Positions 44,822 through 53,199 of a DNA stretch of 64,000 nucleotides are shown piece by piece; the first letter of the stretch is position 1; each line of letters starts with the position of its first letter. Source of the stretch: Microbacterium sp. PM5 (lineage in GTDB: Bacteria > Actinomycetota > Actinomycetes > Actinomycetales > Microbacteriaceae); NCBI RefSeq assembly GCF_003293595.1, contig NZ_CP022162.1, forward strand, positions 280,346 through 344,345. Reading direction: 5' to 3'. Both the position numbers and the translations under genes were made by a program. Below the pieces are notes generated by a model. The model saw only the letters and a program-made list of their open reading frames with translations. It had not been told where the DNA came from and did no database searches.

Positions 44822-45553
44822 TCAGGCGCGGCCGGCGTGCTGCTCGGTCTTGGCGAGCTGGTCGGCCAGGTCGTCGGGGGCGAGGGCCGCCTCGCGGAAC
44901 TCCGTCGTCAGCGGCAGGCGCAGGTGCAGGTCGGTGCACAGGCACAGCTCGACCGTGCCGTGATCCAGCACGAAGTCGAGCACGTGGCCGCCGCGCGTGC
45001 GTCCGTCGTCGATGAAGTGCGCGTGGCATCCGGGAACGCCGATTCCCTGCTCGTACAGCGGGGTGCGGAAGGCGACGATCGTGCCGTCGACCTCGTCGAA
45101 CTGCAGCACGGCATCGTCATCGGTGGCCTCGGTCATCGGTCGGTACGGCTTCTGCTGGCGGGTGACCGTTCGGGCGGTCACGCGCCGGAAGCGCCCCGTG
45201 ATGCGCAGCGCGTACATGTAATTGGCCGACGCGGTGATCGCATCGATTGCGGCCGAGGCCTCGGCGCGCGTGACGCCGTCGGGCAGCGTCCGCGTGAGGG
45301 TGGGCACGAAGTCGGTCACCACCGCGTACGGCGTCGCCGAGTCGGCGGATGCCGCGGCGGCGGTGCCGTCGCCGCGCAGGCGGTAGGCGACGCCGTCGAC
45401 GACGACCATCTCGCCGTCGAGGGCGTTGAACGTGCCGATGCCGAAATCGCCGTGCTCGAGCAGTTCGCCGACCGTCATGTCGTCTTCGTAGATGCCGTCC
45501 AGCAGCGCGGCCATGAGGCTCGTCTGGAACAGGGTGTGACGTTCGGCGCTCAT
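44822..45553 (-). CDS. alsD: Alpha-acetolactate decarboxylase
   Basis: This 243-residue cytoplasmic enzyme converts 2-acetolactate to acetoin. It shows the family pattern TLFQTSLMAALLDGIYEDDMT at the start, LDGEMVVVDGVAYR, and the zinc-site HAHFIDDGRTRGGHV with its histidines intact. It lies 52 bases downstream of the acetolactate synthase gene and is co-directional, forming an acetoin operon. Confidence 0.95.
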   Translation of the reverse strand: MSAERHTLFQTSLMAALLDGIYEDDMTVGELLEHGDFGIGTFNALDGEMVVVDGVAYRLRGDGTAAAASADSATPYAVVTDFVPTLTRTLPDGVTRAEASAAIDAITASANYMYALRITGRFRRVTARTVTRQQKPYRPMTEATDDDAVLQFDEVDGTIVAFRTPLYEQGIGVPGCHAHFIDDGRTRGGHVLDFVLDHGTVELCLCTDLHLRLPLTTEFREAALAPDDLADQLAKTEQHAGRA

Positions 45554-45605
45554 GCGCGGTCCTTTCGGGAAGAGGGAAGGTGGATGCCGAGAGGCCGGAG
45601 TCTGC

Positions 45606-47363
45606 TCACAGCAGCACGTCGGCGAGCAGGTCGCCGCCCAGGCGGCGCAGGTTGTCGCGGTAGTCGACGGGCACGTCGATCACCGAGGGGCCGGGTTCGG
45701 CGATCGCGGCGAGGATCGTCGGAACGAGGTCGTCGATGCGGGTGACCCGGTGGCCGTGGGCGCCGAACGACTGAGCGAAGGCGACCACGTCGTAGGCGCC
45801 GAGTTCGACCGCCGCGGTGCGTCCGTATTTCTCGACCTGCTGGAAGGCGACCATGTCGTAGGCGGAGTCGTTGAACACGATGTGCGTGAAGCTCGCCCCG
45901 ACGCGCACGGCGGTCTCCAGCTCGACGGCGGAGTAGAGGAACCCCCCGTCGCCCGACACGGACACGACTGGCGCGCCCGCGTCGGCGAGGCTGGCCGCGA
46001 TGGCCCAGGGCAGGGCGACGCCGAGGGTCTGCTGCCCGTTGGAGAACAGGAGCGAGCGCGGTCGGTAGGTGCGGAAGTGGCGCGCCATGTAGAGGTAGTT
46101 CGAACCGACGTCGCAGAGCACGGTGGCGGCGTCGGGGAGGGCGGCGCGGATGCCGGCGACGACCGCGACGGGGTCGAGGCCGAACGCGTCGTCGTGGTCG
46201 GGGTCGCCGAGGTCGGTGTTCTCGGCGAGGCGGGTGCGCTCACGGTCGACGATGCGGGCGGTCTCGGCATCGTGCTCGAGGGGAAGGCCCGCGCCGTCCA
46301 CGGCGAGGAGTAGGTCGACGAGGCTCGTGGCGAGATCGCCGACGAGTTCGACCGTCGGTCGATAGTCGTTGTCGATGTCGGCCGGGATGGTGTCGATGTG
46401 GACGATGCGGCGGTCCTTGCCGGCGTTCCATTCCGCGGGCACGAACTCGACGGGGTCGTAGCCGACGGTGAGCACGAGGTCGGCGTGGTGCAGCAGCACG
46501 TCGCCGGGCTGATTGCGGGCGAAGCCCACACGTCCGAGGTAGTGGTGTTCGAGCTCGCGCGAGATGATGCCGGCGGCCTGGAAGGTCTCCACGACCGGCA
46601 GTCCGGTGGCGCGCAGCAGCGCGTGAAGGGCGTCGACGGTGCGGGGATCACCGCTGCGGGCCCCGGCGAGGATCACGGGGAACCGGGCCTCGCGCAGCAG
46701 CGCGGCGGCGCGATCGACGGATGCCGAGGCCGCCCCGCCGGTGACGGCGGGCACGATCGCATCGCGGAAGCCGATCGCCGTCGTCGCGGTCGACACGTCG
46801 TAGGGGAGCACCACGGCGGCGGCGCCGCGGGGTTCGCGCGTCGCGGCGCGGAACGCGTTCACGATCGCCTCGGCGACGTTGTCGGCGGCGGTGACCTCGG
46901 CGGCCGAGACCGTGACGGTCTGCAGCATGCCGACGGCATCCATCGCCTGGTGTGCCCGCTTCAGGTGCTGTGTGCGCGACACCGCGCCGCAGATCGCCAC
47001 CACCGGGTCGCCCTCGGTCGTCGCGGTGAGCAGCCCCGTCGCAAGGTTCGCGGTGCCGGGGCCGCTGGTGACCAGCACGACACCCGGGATGCCGGTGAGC
47101 CGGCCGACCGCAGCGGCCATGAAGACCGCGTTCTGCTCGGTGCGGCACGTGATCAGCTGCGGCGCCCCGGCGACCCCCTGCACCGCCGCGAGCGCGTCGA
47201 AGACGGGGTCGATCTTCGCCCCGGGCACGCCGAACACCCACCGCACGCCGTGCGCCATGAGCACGTCGACGACGCGGTCGGCAGCGCGACGTCCCGTGGG
47301 CGGCGTCGGCACGTGCGTGTCGGAGGGCGACGGAGATGCGGTGGCGACGGCGGCGATACTCAT
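45606..47363 (-). CDS. alsS: Acetolactate synthase (catabolic, AlsS-like)
   Basis: This 585-residue TPP enzyme joins two pyruvates to 2-acetolactate. An N-terminal pyrimidine-binding domain has the catalytic Glu region (LITCRTEQNAVFMAAA); the TPP motif GDGGFLYSAVELE with FND downstream lies in the C-terminal third. Pairing with a decarboxylase and a LysR regulator, and the absence of a regulatory small subunit gene, indicate the catabolic acetoin type rather than branched-chain amino acid synthesis. Confidence 0.92.
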   Translation of the reverse strand: MSIAAVATASPSPSDTHVPTPPTGRRAADRVVDVLMAHGVRWVFGVPGAKIDPVFDALAAVQGVAGAPQLITCRTEQNAVFMAAAVGRLTGIPGVVLVTSGPGTANLATGLLTATTEGDPVVAICGAVSRTQHLKRAHQAMDAVGMLQTVTVSAAEVTAADNVAEAIVNAFRAATREPRGAAAVVLPYDVSTATTAIGFRDAIVPAVTGGAASASVDRAAALLREARFPVILAGARSGDPRTVDALHALLRATGLPVVETFQAAGIISRELEHHYLGRVGFARNQPGDVLLHHADLVLTVGYDPVEFVPAEWNAGKDRRIVHIDTIPADIDNDYRPTVELVGDLATSLVDLLLAVDGAGLPLEHDAETARIVDRERTRLAENTDLGDPDHDDAFGLDPVAVVAGIRAALPDAATVLCDVGSNYLYMARHFRTYRPRSLLFSNGQQTLGVALPWAIAASLADAGAPVVSVSGDGGFLYSAVELETAVRVGASFTHIVFNDSAYDMVAFQQVEKYGRTAAVELGAYDVVAFAQSFGAHGHRVTRIDDLVPTILAAIAEPGPSVIDVPVDYRDNLRRLGGDLLADVLL

Positions 47364-47416
47364 GACTCCATGCTCCGTCGCCCAAGGACGGCGAGGAAGA
47401 CGGCGTCGGCGATGCG

Positions 47417-47439
47417 AATCATCTGATTCGCAGATGATT
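47417..47439. promoter_or_regulatory. Putative LysR operator
   Basis: Perfect 9-base arms AATCATCTG and CAGATGATT flank five bases in the 110-base gap between alsS and the divergent LysR gene. LysR proteins bind dyads of this kind between themselves and the genes they control. Confidence 0.7.
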
Positions 47440-47473
47440 TCCGTCGCGTCGGGGAGCGCGGCATGATCGAGGC

Positions 47474-48403
47474 ATGGATGTGCGCCACCTCTCCGTCTTC
47501 GTCGCCGTTGCCCGAGAGATGAGCTTCACGCGGGCGGCCGACAGCCTGCTGCTCGCGCAGTCGGCGGTGTCGACCACCGTGCGCGAGTTGGAACGTGAAC
47601 TGGGCGTCGAGCTGTTCGACCGTTCTCATCGGCAGATTCGACTCACCGGTGCTGGGGAGGAGTTGCTGACGCGCGCTCAGGCGGTGCTCGAGCAGATGCG
47701 CGAGATCGGCGAGGCGGTCGCCTCCGCGGCGACCGAGCTGCGAGGAGCCGTCACGATGGGGCTCATGACGGGCGTCGATCTTGTCGACGTGCCGGGGCTG
47801 CTGGGCCGCTATCACGCGCGGCACCCCGCCGTCGCGGTGCAGCTGCGCGCGACGGGGCTGGGATCGTCGGGCCTGGTCGCGCAGCTCGAACGCGGCGAGA
47901 TCGACCTGGCGCTGCTCGCGGTCGTCGATGCGCTGCCCGCGAGCCTGCGGGGAGAGGCCGTCGCCGCGTCGCCCTACGTGCTCGTCGTGCCCGGCACGCA
48001 TCCCCTCGCGGATGCCGAGGGGATCACCCTCGCGATGCTCGAGGGGGAGAGCTTCGTGGACCTGCCGCCGGGTTACGGGTCGCGGCGCATCGTCGACGAT
48101 GCCTTCGCCCACGCCGGGGTGTCGCGCCGTGTGCTCATCGAGGTCGCCGATCTTTCCACCGCCGCCGCGTACGTCCCGCAGGGACTGGGCCTGGCGATCG
48201 TGCCGCGTTTCGCGGCGCTGGCGGCCTCGTCGGGCTCGGGGCGTCCGTTCGCCGACCCCGCCCCGCGGATGCCGGTGCGCATCGTGTCGCTCGACGACGC
48301 CGTTCCCGCCTTCGAGGTGTCGCTCGCGTGGTCGCGTCGCCGCCCCTTGACCGCCGCCGCGCAGGGCCTCATCGACCTCTTGCGCACAGAGCTGCTGCCG
48401 TAG
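47474..48403 (+). CDS. LysR-family regulator (AlsR-like)
   Basis: This 309-residue regulator has an N-terminal winged helix (FVAVAREMSFTRAADSLLLAQSAVSTTVRELERELG) and a type 2 periplasmic-like effector domain. The gene is divergent from alsS-alsD with a 23-base dyad between, the same layout as AlsR of Bacillus, which activates acetoin synthesis in response to acetate. It is a member of the LysR group by sequence; the regulatory target is inferred. Confidence 0.92.
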   Translation: MDVRHLSVFVAVAREMSFTRAADSLLLAQSAVSTTVRELERELGVELFDRSHRQIRLTGAGEELLTRAQAVLEQMREIGEAVASAATELRGAVTMGLMTGVDLVDVPGLLGRYHARHPAVAVQLRATGLGSSGLVAQLERGEIDLALLAVVDALPASLRGEAVAASPYVLVVPGTHPLADAEGITLAMLEGESFVDLPPGYGSRRIVDDAFAHAGVSRRVLIEVADLSTAAAYVPQGLGLAIVPRFAALAASSGSGRPFADPAPRMPVRIVSLDDAVPAFEVSLAWSRRRPLTAAAQGLIDLLRTELLP

Positions 48404-48415
48404 CGCCCGCAACCT

Positions 48416-48517
48416 CCCCGGTCGTTGAGCGAGTGAGCGGAGCGAGCGAGTCGAAACGGGGTTTCGCAGGGTGGGGCGATTCGACTCGGGCCGGTGGCCC
48501 TCGCTCAACGACCGGGG
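48416..48517. repeat. Nested intergenic hairpin repeat
   Basis: Perfect 17-base outer arms (48416-48432 and 48501-48517) enclose inner arms GAGTCGA/TCGACTC (48448-48454, 48481-48487) and a small CGAAAC/GTTTCG hairpin at 48452-48466. A GAGCGA-type repeat fills the left side. A 27-base half copy lies at 12854-12880. This resembles a REP-type element; it also may act as terminator after the LysR gene. Confidence 0.75.
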
Positions 48518-48590
48518 GTTGAGCGGGACGGAACAGGACTCGACGATCGTCCAACCCCGTGACGCGCACAAGCGGCGTAGCGTCGAACCC

Positions 48591-50330
48591 ATGGCGAACG
48601 TTGCAGACTTCTTCATCGACACCCTCAAGCGCGCCGGCGTCACCCGCATCTGGGGTCTTCCCGGCGACTCGCTCAACGCCTTCACCGATGCGCTGCGGCG
48701 CGACAGCGGCGACGACGCGATCCGCTGGATGCACATGCGGCACGAGGAGGCCGCCGCCTTCGCCGCCGGCGCCGAGGCGGAGCTGACGGGCGAGCTCGCC
48801 GTCGTCGCGGGCTCGTGCGGCCCCGGCAATCTGCACTTCATCAACGGTCTGTTCGACGCCAACCGCAACCGCGTGCCGCTGCTGGCGATCGCCTCGCACA
48901 TCCCGTCGGCCGAGATCGGCAGCACCTACTTCCAGGAGACGCACCCCCAGGAGCTCTTCCGCGAGTGCAGCGTCTACACCGAGCTGGTGAGCGATCCGGC
49001 CCAGCTGCCGTGGGTGCTGGAGATCGCCATGCGCACCGCGGTCGAGAAGCGCGGCGTCGCGGTCGTCGTCGTGCCCGGCGACGTGTTCTTCGCCGACGCG
49101 CCCGACCGGCGGCCGACGGCACCGATCCGGGCGGCCGGCTCGACGGTGCTGCCGTCGGCATCCGCTCTGGCCGCCGCCGCGACCGCGCTCAACGATGCCA
49201 AGAAGGTGACGATCCTCGCCGGGTCGGGCGTCGCGGGCGCGCATGATGAGGTGCTCGCCCTCGCTGAGACGCTGCAGGCGCCGATCGTCCACGCCCTGCG
49301 CGGCAAGGAGCACATCGAGTGGGACAACCCCTACGACGTCGGCATGACGGGACTGCTGGGCTTCTCGTCGGGGTACAAGGCGATGGAGTCGTGCGACACC
49401 CTGCTCATGCTCGGCACCGATTTTCCGTACCGTCAGTTCTTCCCCTCGAAGGCGACGGTGATCCAGGTCGACATCCGCGGCGAGCAGCTGGGGCGGCGCA
49501 CGCCCATCGACGTGGGATTGGTCGGCGGTGTGAAAGAGACCGCGAACGCGCTGCTGCCGCTGCTGCAGGGCGACCGCTCGTCGAAGCATCTGGACGACAG
49601 CGTCGCCCACTACCGCACGACGCGTGAGCGGCTCGACGATCTGGCCGTCGACGACGGCAAGGCTCCGGTGCGGCCGGAGTACGTCGCGCGCGTGCTGGAC
49701 GAGCTCGCCGACCAGGATGCCGTGTTCACCGCCGACGTCGGAAGCCCCGTGATCTGGGCCGCCCGCTACCTGCACATGAACGGAAAGCGCCGGCTGATCG
49801 GCTCGTTCGCGCACGGGTCGATGGCCAACGCGATGCCGCAGGCGCTCGGGGTGCAGGGCGTCGACCGCTCGCGCCAGGTGATCGCGCTCGCCGGCGACGG
49901 CGGGCTGGCGATGCTCCTCGGCGATCTGCTGTCGATTCGCCAGAACGACCTGCCCGTGAAGATCGTCGTGTTCAACAACTCGTCGCTCAACTTCGTCGAG
50001 CTCGAGATGAAGGCGGCGGGCATCGTCAACTTCGGCACGGGGCTCGACAATCCGAGCTTCGCGGCGATCGCCGAGGCGATGGGCATCACCGGCATCCGGG
50101 TGGAGAAGGGCAGCGAGCTGCGCGGAGCGATCGCGCAGGCGCTCGCGACCGACGGGCCGGTGCTCGTCGACGTGGTCACGGCGCGTCAGGAGCTGGCGAT
50201 GCCGCCGTCGATCACGCTCGCCCAGGCGAAGGGGTTCTCACTCTGGGCGCTGCGCACCGTGCTGTCGGGGCGCGGCGACGAGCTGATCGACCTCGCCGAC
50301 ACGAACGTCTGGCGTCGCCTGTTCCACTGA
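48591..50330 (+). CDS. poxB: Pyruvate:quinone oxidoreductase
   Basis: This 579-residue TPP- and FAD-dependent enzyme decarboxylates pyruvate to acetate and passes electrons to quinone at the membrane. The N-terminal domain has MHMRHEEAAAFAAGAEA with the catalytic Glu, and the TPP motif GDGGLAMLLGDLLSIRQ with FNNSSLNF is in the C-terminal domain. The longer open frame upstream overlaps the hairpin repeat and is not conserved. Its last 93 bases overlap the convergent EamA gene. Confidence 0.93.
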   Translation: MANVADFFIDTLKRAGVTRIWGLPGDSLNAFTDALRRDSGDDAIRWMHMRHEEAAAFAAGAEAELTGELAVVAGSCGPGNLHFINGLFDANRNRVPLLAIASHIPSAEIGSTYFQETHPQELFRECSVYTELVSDPAQLPWVLEIAMRTAVEKRGVAVVVVPGDVFFADAPDRRPTAPIRAAGSTVLPSASALAAAATALNDAKKVTILAGSGVAGAHDEVLALAETLQAPIVHALRGKEHIEWDNPYDVGMTGLLGFSSGYKAMESCDTLLMLGTDFPYRQFFPSKATVIQVDIRGEQLGRRTPIDVGLVGGVKETANALLPLLQGDRSSKHLDDSVAHYRTTRERLDDLAVDDGKAPVRPEYVARVLDELADQDAVFTADVGSPVIWAARYLHMNGKRRLIGSFAHGSMANAMPQALGVQGVDRSRQVIALAGDGGLAMLLGDLLSIRQNDLPVKIVVFNNSSLNFVELEMKAAGIVNFGTGLDNPSFAAIAEAMGITGIRVEKGSELRGAIAQALATDGPVLVDVVTARQELAMPPSITLAQAKGFSLWALRTVLSGRGDELIDLADTNVWRRLFH

Positions 50331-51239
50331 CGCGGCCTGCTCCGTCGCACGTCGGGCCAGGCGGTGGCGACGCTCGATCGCCTGCCCGGCGTAGCTCGCG
50401 CCGACGATGAGTGCCGCCCCCGCGACGCCGACAGGCCCGATCGCCTCGCCGCCGATGGCGACGCCGACCACGAGTGCCCAGACGGGTTCGGTGCCCATGA
50501 GGATGCTCGCGCGTGCGGCCGACGTGCGCCGCACCGCCCAGAGCTGCACCGCGAAGGCGAACACCGAGCACAGCAGTCCGAGGAACAGCACGTCGGCGAG
50601 GGCCGCGGCATCCAGTCGCGCGACCGCGACCGGCAGGGAAGGCCCGGCGATCGCGCTGAACACGACGCTGCCGACCGTCAGCTGCACGAAGACCACGCCG
50701 AGCGAGCTGTCGCGGCGCCCGCGGGTGAGGTGGCCGCTGGCGGTCACGTGCACGGCGCGCACCACCGCGGCGGCGATGACGAGGGCGTCGCCGGCGGTCG
50801 GCAGGCGGATGCCGTCGCCGGAGACGAGCAGCGCGACGCCGACGACGGCGGCCACCGCGGCGACGAAGTACGAGCGCGGCAGCCACACGCGCGACGCGAT
50901 GCCCTCCAGTGCCGGCGTCATGACGAGGGCGAGGCTGATGAGCAGGCCCGCGTTGGTGGCGGAGGTGAGGCTCACGCCGCAGGTCTCCAGCCCGATGACG
51001 GCGGCCTGCGTGCCCCCGAGCGCCACCGCGATCACGAGCCCGCGCCCCCGGGGGAGGCGCTGTCGGGTGAGGGTGCACAGGATGCCGGCGCCGGCGGCGG
51101 CGACAAGGAACCGCAGCGCGTTGGCCGAGGCGACGCCCGTGAGGGCGATGAGATCCTTCGCGACGAGGAAGCTCGCCCCCCAGACGGCGGCGACCGCGAG
51201 GAGGGCGAGGTCGACGAGCAGGTCGGAGCGGCGGGTCAT
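50238..51239 (-). CDS. EamA-family drug/metabolite transporter
   Basis: This 333-residue membrane protein has ten predicted helices in two EamA repeats (LLAVAAVWGASFLVAKDL start; second repeat with GTEPVWALVVGVAIGGEAIG). Members export amino acids, nucleotides or drugs. The ATG at 51239 is the natural family start. The C-terminal 50 residues are hydrophilic, and the last 31 codons overlap poxB on the other strand. It is divergent from a LysR regulator 71 bases away, which probably controls it. Confidence 0.9.
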   Translation of the reverse strand: MTRRSDLLVDLALLAVAAVWGASFLVAKDLIALTGVASANALRFLVAAAGAGILCTLTRQRLPRGRGLVIAVALGGTQAAVIGLETCGVSLTSATNAGLLISLALVMTPALEGIASRVWLPRSYFVAAVAAVVGVALLVSGDGIRLPTAGDALVIAAAVVRAVHVTASGHLTRGRRDSSLGVVFVQLTVGSVVFSAIAGPSLPVAVARLDAAALADVLFLGLLCSVFAFAVQLWAVRRTSAARASILMGTEPVWALVVGVAIGGEAIGPVGVAGAALIVGASYAGQAIERRHRLARRATEQAASVEQATPDVRVGEVDQLVAAPRQHGAQRPE

Positions 51240-51310
51240 GCGCCCAGCGTGACAGCCACGGTCGTGAAGAGCATCGGGCAATGTCTTCATCGATGTGTTA
51301 GAGATTGCTT

Positions 51311-52207
51311 ATGGATCCGATGCGCCTGCGGCTGCTGCGCGAGCTGGATGATCGCGGCAGCGTCTCGGCGGTCGCGGCGGCGCTGCACGTGAGCGCATCG
51401 GCGGTGTCTCAGCAGCTGGCGATTTTGCAGGCGGACGTTCCCGTGCCGCTCACCGTGAAGCAGGGGCGTCGGCTGGTGCTGACCGATGCCGGGCGCGCGC
51501 TCGCGGCGGCCGCCGCTCGCGTCGACGAGGCGCTCGTGCTCGCCCGAGAGAGCGTCGGAGCGTTCCTCGCCCACGATGCCGCGCCAGTGCGCGTGTCGGC
51601 GTTCCACAGTGCGGGCGTCGCGCTGTTCGGCCCCCTGTTGGCCGCGCTCGACGGCGTACCCGTCGCCCTGACCGACGAGGACGTCGCGCGCGAGGAGTTT
51701 CCCGGACTCGTGGCCGCGCACGACCTCGTCATCGCGCACCGGCTGGCCCACGACCCGGACTGGCCGCGGGAGCGGATGGTGATGACGCCGCTGTTCGTCG
51801 AACCGCTGGACGTCGCGCTGCCGGCGGCGCACCCCCTGGCATCCGCCGATCGGATCGATCCCGCGGCCCTCCGCGGACAGACGTGGATCTCGACGCACGA
51901 GGGCTTTCCGCTCACCGGCGTGCTGCAGGCGATCGCTGCGCTGAGCGGAGAGCCGCCGGTCATCGCCCACCGGGTGAACGAGTTCTTCGTCGCCGCGCAG
52001 ATCGTCCGCGCCGGGGCGGCGATCGCCGTCATGCCGAGGTTCACGGCGCGCTCCCTGGCGACCGACGGCATGGTGCTGCGACCGCTGGCCGGGGTCACCC
52101 TCAACCGTCACGTGGACGTGCTGGCCCGCCCCGACGCGCTGGCACGTTCGGCGGTGCGCCGCGTGCGGGCTGCGCTGGGGGATGTCGCCGCCGACCTCGC
52201 GCGGTGA
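51311..52207 (+). CDS. LysR-family regulator
   Basis: This 298-residue regulator has a winged helix at about 1-60 (LRLLRELDDRGSVSAVAAALHVSASAVSQQL) and a periplasmic-like effector domain (VIAHRVNEFFVAAQIVRAGAAIAVMPRF). It lies divergent to the EamA exporter, a common regulator-target pair in the ArgP/LysE style. A TTG two codons upstream is an alternative start; ATG is preferred. No clear ribosome binding site is seen before it, so a leaderless transcript is possible. Confidence 0.9.
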   Translation: MDPMRLRLLRELDDRGSVSAVAAALHVSASAVSQQLAILQADVPVPLTVKQGRRLVLTDAGRALAAAAARVDEALVLARESVGAFLAHDAAPVRVSAFHSAGVALFGPLLAALDGVPVALTDEDVAREEFPGLVAAHDLVIAHRLAHDPDWPRERMVMTPLFVEPLDVALPAAHPLASADRIDPAALRGQTWISTHEGFPLTGVLQAIAALSGEPPVIAHRVNEFFVAAQIVRAGAAIAVMPRFTARSLATDGMVLRPLAGVTLNRHVDVLARPDALARSAVRRVRAALGDVAADLAR

Positions 52208-52231
52208 CGACCGCCGGGGCATGCTGGTGGC

Positions 52232-52450
52232 ATGGAGTTCTCCGGCTGGCACGTCCTGATCTTGATCGTGGTGCTTGCGGGCATCGCGCTGTTCGTCGGT
52301 GCGGTGGTCAGCATCGCGTCGTCGGCGGCGACGAGCCTGGAGAAGACGCTCTGGATTCTCGTCACGCTGATGTTCCCGCTGATGGGGCCCATCGTCTGGT
52401 TCGCCGTCGGTCGGCGTTCGATCGTGGTCAATCCGGCAGATCGCCGCTGA
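52232..52450 (+). CDS. PLDc_N-domain small membrane protein
   Basis: This 72-residue protein has two membrane helices (about 7-30 and 38-60) joined by a short loop with SLEKTLWILVTLMFPLMGPIVWF, the PLDc_N signature found at the N-terminus of cardiolipin synthases. The catalytic PLD domains are absent, so it is the stand-alone form with unknown role. It starts 24 bases after the LysR gene. Confidence 0.88.
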   Translation: MEFSGWHVLILIVVLAGIALFVGAVVSIASSAATSLEKTLWILVTLMFPLMGPIVWFAVGRRSIVVNPADRR

Positions 52451-52462
52451 CGCGGCCGACGG

Positions 52463-53026
52463 TCAGCCGGCGAGCGCGAGACCGCAGGTCTCGATCGTCC
52501 ACCCGATGAACGCCTGATAGTTCGGGTCGCTGCCGACCGCCTGCATCGCTCGCGTGTTGGTGAAGGTCTCGACCGGCACGTCGGCGATCTGCGTCTGCGG
52601 AGCAAGCCCCTCGAGCACGCCGATGAGCTCATCGGTCGACGCCGCGAACACCTCGGCGCCCGCGGCGACCTCGGCGGGCACGCCGGTCATCGGAAGCAGC
52701 GCGCGGATCGCCGCCGACTGGCGACGCGTCGCGGCGAGGTCGTCGGCGACGGTGCCCTGCTTCGCCTGCGCCGCGGCTCCGTTGGCATCGCAGAGCTCGC
52801 GGTAGTCGGTGCTCGCGGTCGACGGTGCGGATGCCGAGGACGTCGGCGTCGGGGTGGGCTCCGCTGAGGCGGCGGCCGGGGTCGTCCCCGCGGCATCCTG
52901 CGTGCCGCTGGAGTTCCAGACGACGGCCAACCCCACGATCACGCAGACGGCGACGATGATCGCCGCGATCGCGATGCCGGGCACGAGGAAGCGCGGTCGC
53001 GGCGCGGGGGGTGTGGAGGCGTGCAT
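52463..53026 (-). CDS. Secreted or membrane-anchored hypothetical protein
   Basis: This 187-residue protein has a short Pro-rich cytoplasmic start, one membrane helix at about 13-37, a Thr/Ser/Pro/Ala linker at 45-72 and an extracellular helical domain with two cysteines (LCDANG and ETCGLALAG) that could form a disulfide. I do not recognise a family. The start at 53026 follows GAGGAAGAGGAACCC. It is divergent from the acyltransferase gene. Confidence 0.75.
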   Translation of the reverse strand: MHASTPPAPRPRFLVPGIAIAAIIVAVCVIVGLAVVWNSSGTQDAAGTTPAAASAEPTPTPTSSASAPSTASTDYRELCDANGAAAQAKQGTVADDLAATRRQSAAIRALLPMTGVPAEVAAGAEVFAASTDELIGVLEGLAPQTQIADVPVETFTNTRAMQAVGSDPNYQAFIGWTIETCGLALAG

Positions 53027-53199
53027 GGGTTCCTCTTCCTCGATCGTCTGTCGCCGGTCGCTGCCTGCCAGCCTATAAAACACGCCCGGAGTCGCGGGGG
53101 GCGGCGAGCGTCGGGCGACCCCCGGATGACCTGGGGCTGAGAGCGCTCCCGTAGGCTGGAGTCGACCTCTTCCTTCCCCTTGAGAACGACTGCGTTCCC

